DNA from: Clostridia bacterium
GTDB taxonomy: Bacteria > Bacillota > Clostridia > Oscillospirales > Acutalibacteraceae
Assembly (NCBI GenBank): GCA_017521425.1
Contig: JAFXCQ010000016.1
Location: forward strand, 1 to 64,000
Reading direction: 5' to 3'
Length of the DNA stretch: 64,000 nt
Below, one piece after another: positions 1 through 6,362 of the stretch. Made by a program: the position numbers and the translations under genes. Each line of letters opens with the position of its first letter. Within the stretch, counting starts at the first letter, position 1. The notes under the pieces are model-generated. The model saw only the letters and a list, made by a program, of their open reading frames with translations, did not search any database and was not told where the DNA came from.

Positions 1-185
1 AAACGCAGTTGCGTTTCGTAAAAGCCGATTTTATCGGCTTTTAGCAAAATTGTTTTTCATAAACACAATTTTGCATTACAGTCATTGAAAGGATTATAGT
101 CGAATTTTCAAAGAAAATTCGATACCAAATATATGATTTGGTATCGAAACAGTGTAATTTTACACTGTTTCGACTAACTATAATC
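1..185. repeat. Cluster of six adjacent palindromes
   Basis: No gene is supported here. The stretch is almost entirely inverted repeats: 1-7/10-16; 19-29/33-43 (11-bp arms, 3-nt loop); 44-53/65-74; 101-109/113-121; 121-130/136-145; and 145-157/160-172 (13-bp arms). A further 9-bp pair, 92-100 with 177-185, would enclose the last three hairpins and make a four-way junction. Neighbouring hairpins share their boundary bases. A short minus-strand reading frame through the region is only a by-product of the palindromes. Function is unknown; a structured RNA, a mobile-element end or a recombination site are possible. Confidence 0.6.
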
Positions 186-214
186 GTTATAATTGAATAT
201 GTATAAAAATGACA

Positions 215-256
215 ACACCCTATCATTTAAAGTATTAACTAAAAATGATAGGGTGT
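215..256. repeat. Dispersed hairpin repeat, copy 1
   Basis: Perfect 14-bp arms (215-228 and 243-256) surround a loop containing AAAGTATTAACT. It lies just past the 3' end of the minus-strand XRE gene and can act as its terminator. It is 41/43 identical to copy 2 at 859-901 and shares the CTATCATTT / AAATGATAG stem with copies at 8325, 10103, 31441 and, slightly changed, 53994. Confidence 0.7.
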
Positions 257-259
257 ATT

Positions 260-565
260 TTATTTTATTGATTTTGCAATTGCTATTAAATGTTCAAGTT
301 GTTCACTTGTCAGATTTTTAGTAGCTTCAAGTAATTCTTTACTTTTAACAGGGTCAGAAGAATCAATATCAAAAAATTCTTTTGGTGTGATTCCAAAATA
401 GTCACAAATATAAAAGAAAACAGTCATTGATGGGAAGTTTACACCATTTTCGATATTGTTTATATAACCTTCACTTTGTCCTAAAGATAAACTCATATCT
501 CTTGCAGATACACCTTTATTAATTCTTAATTTAACTAATCTGTCAATAAAATCTTGTTGTTCCAC
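260..565 (-). CDS. Small XRE-family transcriptional regulator
   Basis: Encodes about 101 residues forming a single Cro/CI-type helix-turn-helix domain: the recognition-helix region GQSEGYINNIENG is typical of XRE repressors, followed by the usual 'YFGITPKEFF' strand and a short C-terminal tail. There is no second domain, so it is probably a DNA-binding repressor or an antitoxin-like regulator. The frame is open to a GTG at 574, but that codon sits only 3 nt from AAGG; the GTG at 565 has AGGTGA at a good 5-6 nt spacing and is preferred. The gene diverges from a strong promoter at 639-667, and a TATCTA/TAGATA palindrome lies between them, so autoregulation is likely. Target unknown. Confidence 0.8.
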   Translation of the reverse strand: MEQQDFIDRLVKLRINKGVSARDMSLSLGQSEGYINNIENGVNFPSMTVFFYICDYFGITPKEFFDIDSSDPVKSKELLEATKNLTSEQLEHLIAIAKSIK

Positions 566-613
566 ATCAATCACCTACCTTGTAAATAATTATACTAAAT
601 ATTATGCGAAATA

Positions 614-632
614 TATCTAAAATAAATAGATA
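614..632. promoter_or_regulatory. Candidate operator palindrome
   Basis: TATCTA-7 nt-TAGATA, an inverted repeat in the gap between the XRE gene and the divergent promoter at 639-667. A minus-strand -10 (TATAAT) lies at 589-594, so the palindrome covers the expected -35 region of the XRE gene itself. It is the natural candidate for the XRE binding site; this is inference from position and symmetry. Confidence 0.4.
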
Positions 633-638
633 AAAATC

Positions 639-667
639 TTGACATATATAAAATAATTAGATATAAT
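639..667 (+). promoter_or_regulatory. Consensus sigma-A promoter (TTGACA-17-TATAAT)
   Basis: TTGACA at 639-644 and TATAAT at 662-667 with a 17-bp spacer, a perfect housekeeping promoter. It points away from the XRE gene into a stretch with no gene that ends in an intrinsic terminator at 801-839. Confidence 0.7.
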
Positions 668-673
668 ATCAAA

Positions 674-839
674 AAGTATATGATTATTTTAGTCACAAAT
701 CTTTTTTGACTGATGCCCTCACGAAATTTATAAGATGCTTGCGTATAACAACCATCTTCCGTATATAAGTGGTAAGTGGTAGACAGTGCAATTGAGATAA
801 CCCACCATGGTTTTAAACTATGGTGGGGATTTGTTTTTG
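674..839 (+). ncRNA. Candidate small RNA (about 165 nt)
   Basis: The interval begins at the expected start of a perfect promoter and ends with a G+C-rich hairpin (801-813/815-827, CCCACCATGG stem) followed by a T-rich tract. No convincing reading frame or ribosome site lies inside. Local stems are visible: AGTCA/TGACT near 692-711 and AAGATG/CATCTT near 730-756. I could not match it to 6S, SRP, tmRNA, RNase P or a riboswitch class. It is divergent from the XRE regulator and both lie between two near-identical hairpin repeats. Confidence 0.45.
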
Positions 840-858
840 TAAAATGTAGTAAAAAAAA

Positions 859-901
859 TCACCCTAACATTTAAAGTATTAACTAAAAATGATAGGGTGT
901 A
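859..901. repeat. Dispersed hairpin repeat, copy 2
   Basis: Differs from copy 1 (215-257) at two of 43 positions; one change gives a single mismatch in the stem. It lies downstream of the candidate small RNA and at the 3' side of the cytidylate-kinase-like gene. The direct repetition brackets the XRE/small-RNA segment. Confidence 0.65.
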
Positions 902-975
902 GTTGTTTCTATTCAAAAATAATTATAATCAAACGCGTAGTGTTTCCGAAATTTTCAATTTTTAATTTTCAATTC

Positions 976-1590
976 TCAATTTGAAAAGTACGCTTTCACA
1001 TACTCTGCAAGACCGGGTACAAGAGACTTGATTTCTTTACCTGAGGTATTCACCATAAGGTGATAACCTTCTTTGTTACCCCAGGCGGTGTCTGCAAGCA
1101 TTTTTCTTAAATCTGCTCTGCCTTTGTCAATTTCTTTCATTTTCTTTTCAATATCTTTGTCAGTAAGTGTTTCGCCGGGCTTTGCTCTTTCTTTGCAGCG
1201 CTTGATTTTTGAAGCTTTATCGGCATAAACAAAGATATTAAGAAGCTGTTCATTATTGAGAAGGACATCAGCGCATCTGCCGACAATTACGCAGTCTCCT
1301 TTTGATGCCAACTCTCTTATAACCTTTGTCTGCTCTGTGAAAAGCTCAACAGACTGGTTAATAAAGAAAGTAGATGCAGAAAATCTTACACCGATTGTTG
1401 TCGGATAAAATGCTCTTATATCTCTTTCGGCTGCGTTTTCAACATAATCTTTGTCAAGACCTTGTTTTTCTGCAACCATTTCGATTATCTGGTAGTCATA
1501 GCAAGGAATATCTAACTCTTCTGCAAGGCGTTTACCTAACTCTCTGCCACCTGAACCGAATTCACGACTTATTGTAATAATCTTTGACAT
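976..1590 (-). CDS. Cytidylate kinase-like family protein
   Basis: 204 residues. The N-terminus (ITISREFGSGGRELGKRLA) has the P-loop-like start of the cytidylate-kinase-like family (PF13189), with 'VIVGRCAD' near residue 95 and an arginine-rich lid segment ('IKRCKERAK') further on. Members are NMP-kinase folds common in Clostridia; the substrate of this group is not established, so CMP phosphorylation should not be assumed. The ATG follows AAAGGAGG at good spacing. A minus-strand promoter, TTGTAA-17-TATAAT (1629-1657), lies just upstream, so the gene is probably transcribed apart from the AAA gene whose end it adjoins. Confidence 0.85.
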   Translation of the reverse strand: MSKIITISREFGSGGRELGKRLAEELDIPCYDYQIIEMVAEKQGLDKDYVENAAERDIRAFYPTTIGVRFSASTFFINQSVELFTEQTKVIRELASKGDCVIVGRCADVLLNNEQLLNIFVYADKASKIKRCKERAKPGETLTDKDIEKKMKEIDKGRADLRKMLADTAWGNKEGYHLMVNTSGKEIKSLVPGLAEYVKAYFSN

Positions 1591-1628
1591 ACTAATACCT
1601 CCTTTAAAGAAATATTCCTTCTATAGGT

Positions 1629-1657
1629 ATTATATCATAAATTATTGAATTTTACAA
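1629..1657 (-). promoter_or_regulatory. Promoter of the cytidylate-kinase-like gene
   Basis: On the minus strand TTGTAA (1652-1657) and TATAAT (1629-1634) are spaced by 17 bp. The -35 overlaps the last codons of the upstream AAA ATPase gene. Confidence 0.5.
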
Positions 1658-3049
1658 TAATGTATTGAGTTCTTGTAAAAGAGCTTCATCACTCTTTTTA
1701 GTTTTTGTTATTTCTGAAAATTCTTCACAACCGAAGCCGATTAAAAATTCTGCAGAATATGAGTTCCTTGTTATATCTGAAGTAAATATTTTTGTTTCTG
1801 GTGAGTCGCCTAAAGAGTCATAAATGAATTTACTGCTGTTAGCAAGTTTTTTCTGTGAAGCAGCGACAATATTCTTTAAATCTTCAACTTCTTCTTTTAA
1901 AACCTCAGGAGCAACTTCTTTTAATGACTTTTCATTCTTTTCACAAAGTGTTTTGATTTTTGAAAGAATAGTATTACGAGCATCTTTTTCTGTGAGTACG
2001 CTGTTTTCGTTTGTTAAAAATTCATTATCTTTTAAAAACTTGACAGTTTCTTTTATAGTGTTGTTTTTAACAATACATTTCTGGAGTTCTTCGTTAATTA
2101 TATTAGATAAAAGATTTAAAAAACCTAACTTTTCTTCAATACCAGCATTTTTAAGTTTTTCTTTAAAATCCTCATTTGCAGAACCATTTAAAACATTTTC
2201 AGGTGAGCACATTTCTCTCATATTTTTAAATGTTTTATAAAATGAAGAAAAATCAGAAGCAACTGTTGGCACCTGAATGTACTGCGCAACAAATTCATAA
2301 TCAATATCAATATTCTTTTTTTCAAAAGAATACATAAGTCTTGATAAATCTTCCCAACCTCTTGCGGTAACAAAGTGCTTTCCGTCAGGTGTGTTTTCAA
2401 TTATATAAAAATCTGTCGGCTTTGAGTCAAGGTAGGTAATAATTGCAGGGTGGACTCTTTCGTTTATTGCATATTCACGCCATACATCGTAGTCAGACTG
2501 AATATCTATTTTCTGAATTCTGTCTAAAGTTGCAATATCGTATTCTTTTACAGATTTGTTATATTCTGGTGGGTTACCTGCGGCAACAATTACCCAACCC
2601 TCCGGCACAGAATGTGAGCCGAAAGACTTGTACTGTAAAAATCTTAACATAGATGGCGCAAGTGTTTCAGAAACACAGTTGATTTCATCTAAAAATAAAA
2701 TACCTTGTTTATGACCTGTTTTTTCTATGTATGAGTAAACATCTGAAAGAATTTCACTCATAGTAAATTCTGAAACATCGTACTCTACACCACCGAAAGA
2801 CTTTGTTTTAATAAATGGCAAGCCTAAAGCACTTTGTCTTGTGTGGTGTGTCATAGAGTAAGAGACAATGCCTATATTCATTTCTTTTGCAATTTGCTCC
2901 ATAACTGCAGTTTTACCTATACCTGGAGGGCCATAAAGAAAGACAGGACGTTGTTTATTTACAGGAATAGTAAATCCGCCGTTTTCTTCTTTTTCAAGAT
3001 ATGCAGTTATAGTGTTTTTAATATGCTTTGTTGCTTCTTTAATATTCAT
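1652..3049 (-). CDS. MoxR-type AAA+ ATPase
   Basis: 465 residues from the ATG at 3049, which has GAGG six bases upstream; the in-frame GTG at 3061 lacks a ribosome site. Walker A GPPGIGKT is at residues 40-47, Walker B ILFLDEIN at about 117-124, and sensor-1 AAGNPPEYN follows near 155, giving an AAA_5/MoxR-class ATPase. The C-terminal ~200 residues are helical and specific to this group. MoxR ATPases usually act as chaperones with a VWA-domain partner; such a partner is encoded two genes upstream in the same operon. It starts 8 nt after the stop of the LRR gene, so translational coupling is likely. Confidence 0.85.
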   Translation of the reverse strand: MNIKEATKHIKNTITAYLEKEENGGFTIPVNKQRPVFLYGPPGIGKTAVMEQIAKEMNIGIVSYSMTHHTRQSALGLPFIKTKSFGGVEYDVSEFTMSEILSDVYSYIEKTGHKQGILFLDEINCVSETLAPSMLRFLQYKSFGSHSVPEGWVIVAAGNPPEYNKSVKEYDIATLDRIQKIDIQSDYDVWREYAINERVHPAIITYLDSKPTDFYIIENTPDGKHFVTARGWEDLSRLMYSFEKKNIDIDYEFVAQYIQVPTVASDFSSFYKTFKNMREMCSPENVLNGSANEDFKEKLKNAGIEEKLGFLNLLSNIINEELQKCIVKNNTIKETVKFLKDNEFLTNENSVLTEKDARNTILSKIKTLCEKNEKSLKEVAPEVLKEEVEDLKNIVAASQKKLANSSKFIYDSLGDSPETKIFTSDITRNSYSAEFLIGFGCEEFSEITKTKKSDEALLQELNTLL

Positions 3050-3057
3050 ATTATACC

Positions 3058-4308
3058 TCACACTAAAAGTAAGTCGTTAAGTAAATCTTCTGTTTCTGAA
3101 AGTGCAGTTTTTTTCGTTTTAGACGATACAATTTCCTGTAAATTGCTAAAGCCTTTTTTAGCACAAAGACTGTAAAGAGCGGCACAGAATTCTGTATCGA
3201 AAGAGAAATTCTCTAACAAGTATGATAACACATTTTGGTCGCTTACTTCAACAGAAAAAATTGCAACATCCTTTTCGTAGCCGTTTATTAAATCAAAATA
3301 TTCTTTTTTCTTTGATTCATCTAATTTTTCAGGGTACGCAAGTCTGAAGGCAGCCACAAAAGGTTTTTCTGTTTCTTCTGCTTTTTCTAATTGATTATCA
3401 TATTTTGAAAAATCAAATTCACCATTTTTTATAATGTAGTCGCTGTCATCCCGATAAGAATAAAAAGCACTACTCATAAAAACTTTTATCTGCTCTTTTT
3501 CAATTGATAAAACGTGATTAGGGCAGGTTTTATTTTTATTTCTGTAAGCGAATGGTAAAACACCCTCAAAACCGAGTGCTAAATAATCAATAGTTTTCGG
3601 TATTGTTATAGTAATACAGTTTTCTAAATCGTCTTTTGAAGTGAATGATGAGCAAAACGCAGTACCTTTAATTTTGTACTCATCATAAAATTTGTTGTAA
3701 AAAACAGATTTACCCAAATATTTTAATTCACTGTTAAATTTTATAAATTTTAAATTTTTACAGTCTTCAAATGCCTTGTCACCGAGTATTTTAAGCGAGT
3801 CGGGAAAAACCACACTTTCAAGTGACTGGCAACGCTTGAAAGCATATTCTTTAATATGTTTAAGATTTTTAGAGAATGTAATTTTCTTTAAATTTACACA
3901 GCTGTGAAAACAACCATCTTCAATAATTTCTACTGAATCAGGGATAATAACCTCTTCTAAATTAAAGCAACCCTTAAAAAGATTTTTAGGTAAAACCTTT
4001 AATGGCGGCAGAGTGACTTTTTTTAAAGCCCTGCAATCCATAAAAGCGCCTTCACCAATAGCTTTTATTGAGGCGGGCAATATTATTTCGGTAAGAGAAA
4101 CGCAGTTGTAAAATGCTTCGTAACCGATTTCTTCTATGTTTTCATTGAATATAACTGTTTGTAAATTTCTGCAACCTGAAAAAGTCATTCGTGAAATAAC
4201 CTTTACTTTTTTTGATAATTCAAGGTGCAAAAGCTGGTCATTATAGTTATATTCATTTATTTTAGTTTTCTTTTTTTTGAGAACTAATTTATTGTCTTTT
4301 ATTTTCAT
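3058..4308 (-). CDS. Cytoplasmic leucine-rich repeat protein (BspA type)
   Basis: 416 residues. Residues ~25-240 are BspA/LRR_5-type repeats of about 23 residues with the pattern 'FxxCxxLxxVxxPxSVxxIxxxAF' (for example 'FNEN', 'FYNCVSLTEI', 'FHSCVNLKKI', 'FEDCKNLKFI'). A ~170-residue C-terminal part without obvious family follows. There is no signal peptide or membrane segment, unlike the many secreted BspA proteins, so it probably works inside the cell as a binding or recognition subunit. The start ATG (4308-4306) overlaps the UGA that ends the extended upstream VWA frame (ATGA), a strong sign of one operon with the VWA and AAA proteins. Confidence 0.85.
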   Translation of the reverse strand: MKIKDNKLVLKKKKTKINEYNYNDQLLHLELSKKVKVISRMTFSGCRNLQTVIFNENIEEIGYEAFYNCVSLTEIILPASIKAIGEGAFMDCRALKKVTLPPLKVLPKNLFKGCFNLEEVIIPDSVEIIEDGCFHSCVNLKKITFSKNLKHIKEYAFKRCQSLESVVFPDSLKILGDKAFEDCKNLKFIKFNSELKYLGKSVFYNKFYDEYKIKGTAFCSSFTSKDDLENCITITIPKTIDYLALGFEGVLPFAYRNKNKTCPNHVLSIEKEQIKVFMSSAFYSYRDDSDYIIKNGEFDFSKYDNQLEKAEETEKPFVAAFRLAYPEKLDESKKKEYFDLINGYEKDVAIFSVEVSDQNVLSYLLENFSFDTEFCAALYSLCAKKGFSNLQEIVSSKTKKTALSETEDLLNDLLLV

Positions 4309-4454
4309 AATAAATCTTCGCTATCTAAAAATAATGGTGTTGCCCAAAGGGGCATTTTTGATTTGTCAAAACAACTGTCATTTATTAAGAATACAGATTT
4401 ATATTTTGGCATTTGTCCAGGATAAACACCTTCGCCATCTGTGAAATATATAAG
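4305..4454 (-). pseudogene. C-terminal remainder of the VWA gene after an in-frame UGA
   Basis: Immediately after the stop at 4455-4457 the same reading frame runs for 49 more codons, beginning LIYFTDGEG and ending at a UGA (4307-4305) that overlaps the LRR start codon as ATGA. 'LIYFTDG' is the usual end of the VWA-like domain in this family and supplies its last metal-site Asp. So the ancestral gene spanned 4305-5708 (467 codons). Whether the interruption is a true nonsense mutation, a sequencing error or is read through cannot be decided here. Confidence 0.75.
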
Positions 4455-5708
4455 TCAGTTAATCTCATTTTGTTTTGAAGTGTTAAAAATTTCATCGACA
4501 TACTGAAAAACAGGTCTGAAATCTGTACCACCAAAACCATTTAATTTAAGATTTTTAATGTAATCTTCCAATTCATCAGGATTATGAATTATTTTAACAT
4601 CTTTTATTTCTGAATCACATTGAATAATGTGAATTTCTGTATTAACAGAAAAGAAATCGGTTGACTTTAATATTTTATAAGTTTTTTCTATAAATTTCTC
4701 AACTATGTTTCCTTTTACAGAACCGGAAGTATCAATAGCAATAAAAAGTTTTCTTGTTTTAAGATTTTCTATATACTCAAGTGGTTCTATAATAGGCATA
4801 TTCTTATACATTTTTAAACCATAAGTGTAAAATATGTAGTCAAATTCATCGTCATTTATTTCCATAGATTCGTTAAAGAAAATGAATTTCTTTAAAAATT
4901 TACTGTAATCATATCTGTCATTTGTAACACTTTTTAAAATCTGAATATCTGCACCGGACATATACCCTTGCTTTTTAAGTGCTTCAATATCACTTGCAAC
5001 TGTCGGTGTTACTTTTCGCCATTCGTCTTTTTCTTCTTTTGCAGAGCCACTTATTGCATCATACATTATTTTATCATTTGACTCGTTAGAAAGACCCTTC
5101 CGGCTGTCTGCTTTTTTATAAATTGAACGAGCTTCAACAGTTTCTTCATCGTCATCGAATTCAAAAAATGCAAAGTTCTTGTTTTTGTACCAGATTTTAT
5201 GAACATCGTCTTGAAATGTGTTTTTATAAAGCTCAAGTGTTTCTTTACTTATATCACTACTTTTTAAATAATAATAAATATTTTCAGCAGAAAGATTTTT
5301 AATCTGCTTTTTTAAAGTATCTATTATTGCATTTTCTGCTATTTCTTTTTCACTTTTTACACAAGATAAATTCCAACTGTTTATAGTTGCTTCAACAGAA
5401 ATGTCTGATGATATATTCCAGAGAGAAGTATCCTTAAAATCAATATTGAAAGGGTGTAAGAGCATACAGTGAAGAATTGAGTGAAGTAAAACTCGGTTTA
5501 CAGAAGAAGTGTTTTCTTTAAATCTTAAAAGAATGTAATTGGGGTTATAATAAAAAAATTTTGCGTCAGTAAAAATATCTTCTTCATTTGTAGGTACAAA
5601 TTCTAAAGTGTTTATAGCACGAATTAAAGAGTGGATATTTCCTGTGAGTTCAGTTTTAGCTTTTAATAAAATTTCTTCAGCTAAAATTTCTGTTTTTGTT
5701 TTCTCCAT
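4455..5708 (-). CDS. VWA-like / DUF2201-type putative metallopeptidase, truncated by UGA
   Basis: 417 residues to the stop. The N-terminal half resembles the DUF2201 metallopeptidase-like domain, with HSILHCMLLH at residues 76-85; it aligns with a zinc-protease HExxH motif but has Ser in place of the catalytic Glu. The C-terminal half is VWA-like: metal-site motif DTSGS at 326-330 and GGTD at 393-396. The usual closing 'YFTDG' lies beyond the stop (see 4305-4454), so the truncated product would lack the third metal-site acidic residue. It is first in an operon with an LRR protein and a MoxR ATPase, a classic MoxR-VWA pairing. AAAGGAG precedes the ATG. Confidence 0.8.
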   Translation of the reverse strand: MEKTKTEILAEEILLKAKTELTGNIHSLIRAINTLEFVPTNEEDIFTDAKFFYYNPNYILLRFKENTSSVNRVLLHSILHCMLLHPFNIDFKDTSLWNISSDISVEATINSWNLSCVKSEKEIAENAIIDTLKKQIKNLSAENIYYYLKSSDISKETLELYKNTFQDDVHKIWYKNKNFAFFEFDDDEETVEARSIYKKADSRKGLSNESNDKIMYDAISGSAKEEKDEWRKVTPTVASDIEALKKQGYMSGADIQILKSVTNDRYDYSKFLKKFIFFNESMEINDDEFDYIFYTYGLKMYKNMPIIEPLEYIENLKTRKLFIAIDTSGSVKGNIVEKFIEKTYKILKSTDFFSVNTEIHIIQCDSEIKDVKIIHNPDELEDYIKNLKLNGFGGTDFRPVFQYVDEIFNTSKQNEIN

Positions 5709-5744
5709 TAAATATTCACACTCCTTTCATAAAAAGCAAAAAAG

Positions 5745-5763
5745 GTCGGTTTTTTTAACCGAC
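5745..5763 (-). promoter_or_regulatory. Leader hairpin with U-tract ahead of the VWA-LRR-AAA operon
   Basis: On the minus strand GTCGGTT-AAAAA-AACCGAC is followed by CTTTTTT, the shape of an intrinsic terminator, about 35 nt before the VWA start codon. The transcript probably starts near 5766, so the hairpin sits at the very 5' end of the mRNA. It could be an attenuator or a 5' stabilising stem-loop. Confidence 0.5.
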
Positions 5764-5772
5764 TACCCTTTA

Positions 5773-5802
5773 AGAATAACATATAAAAATATATGTTGTC
5801 AA
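5773..5802 (-). promoter_or_regulatory. Promoter of the VWA-LRR-AAA operon
   Basis: Minus strand TTGACA (5802-5797) and TATTCT (5778-5773) with an 18-bp spacer. The -35 is embedded in a palindrome GTTGTTGACAAC that could be an operator. Confidence 0.5.
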
Positions 5803-5888
5803 CAACTTTTCTGAAAGTCGTTGCGGTGAATGATTATTCTCTCTGTTTTATATAGACAGATGCGTTTAACTTTGTGGAATATTGCGGA

Positions 5889-5917
5889 TTGAAAAGAGCT
5901 TTTTTGTGTGCTACTAT
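5889..5917 (+). promoter_or_regulatory. Promoter of the mini-ORF repeat transcript
   Basis: TTGAAA (5889-5894), 17-bp spacer, TACTAT (5912-5917). Expected start near 5924, directly ahead of a ribosome-site-like GGAAGGGTG and an ATG with only two sense codons after it. Confidence 0.45.
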
Positions 5918-5927
5918 ATAGACAAAG

Positions 5928-6098
5928 GAAGGGTGAGTCCGATGCCACAGTAAAACACAAAAATCTAAAAAGAAAGTGTGGTTCCGATGTACTAAAAAAC
6001 CAGAAACTTAAAACTAAAAAATTTGAAAGTGTGGTTCCGATGTATTAAGAAACTATAGTTCAAATTCAAAAATTGAAAGTGTGGTTACAATGTACAAC
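5928..6098 (+). repeat. Four-copy direct repeat, each with an ATG and an almost immediate stop
   Basis: Copies begin at 5928, 5972, 6025 and 6075 (steps of 44, 53 and 50 bp). Copies 2 and 3 share GTGTGGTTCCGATGTA and run into a stop after one sense codon (ATG TAC TAA; ATG TAT TAA). Copy 4 reads ATG TAC AAC TAA. Copy 1, with a good ribosome site, reads ATG CCA CAG TAA. The sequences between are poly-A-rich. Repeats are too short and spacers too low in complexity for a CRISPR array. Confidence 0.65.
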
Positions 6099-6262
6099 TA
6101 AACATCAATCCTTGGCTTTAAATAAGCCGGTGGCGAATTCCTGAAGAAATTAAAATAAAAAAGAGTTAAAGCTTTAACCGTTAATATATAAAAGGAATCG
6201 CCTGAAAAAATCTGTAGAAAGAAGAGGTAAATGAGAATGATGTTAGATACAAAAAGTGAACA

Positions 6263-6312
6263 GTAACAGCCCTTGGTTCGGATGTTTTTTAACATGAGTC
6301 AAGGGCTGTTAC
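6263..6312 (+). terminator. Intrinsic terminator
   Basis: 13-bp arms GTAACAGCCCTTG (6263-6275) and its complement (6300-6312), then ATTTTTAAGATTTTTT on the plus strand. It closes the plus-strand non-coding unit and could also serve the minus-strand GH28 gene ending at 6363. Confidence 0.65.
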
Positions 6313-6362
6313 ATTTTTAAGATTTTTTAAAACCTTTAAAATGTAAGTTTGCCGTACAACTA

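Larger units (their letters stand above)
5924..6312 (+). ncRNA. Candidate structured non-coding transcript (about 390 nt)
   Basis: The 654-bp gap between the VWA gene and GH28 has a promoter (5889-5917), the mini-ORF repeat array, a hairpin GGCTT/AAGCC (6115-6129), a long-range pair GGCGAATTCC (6132-6141) with GGAATCGCC (6193-6201) enclosing the palindrome GTTAAAGCTTTAAC, and a strong terminator hairpin at 6263-6312. No gene of credible length is present on either strand. Flanking genes are both on the minus strand, so this would be an independent plus-strand unit. Confidence 0.4.

Noticed and set aside
92-185. tRNA-like cloverleaf
   Set aside because: The branching is superficially similar but stems are too long, there is no T-loop or D-loop sequence and no CCA end.
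41-226. Minus-strand 61-codon reading frame
   Set aside because: Runs through the palindrome cluster, has no ribosome site and no family resemblance.
705-725. Hammerhead ribozyme core (CTGATG...CGAAA)
   Set aside because: The base after CTGATG is C instead of the required A and no stem II can form in the six bases between the motifs.
1824-2240. Long antisense reading frames over AAA, kinase and metG genes
   Set aside because: They mirror the codon bias of the strongly supported opposite-strand genes and have no ribosome sites.
4455-4457. UGA as selenocysteine or as a recoded sense codon
   Set aside because: No convincing selenocysteine hairpin follows, the family has no Cys/Sec there that I know of, and many genes in the window end in functional TGA stops.
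5928-6098. CRISPR-like array
   Set aside because: Repeats share only ~16-20 bases and drift between copies, spacers are poly-A-rich and low in complexity, and no cas gene is near.
6098-6295. Minus-strand 65-codon reading frame
   Set aside because: Starts inside a terminator hairpin, has no ribosome site, and is Phe/Ile/Leu-rich as expected from A+T-rich non-coding DNA.
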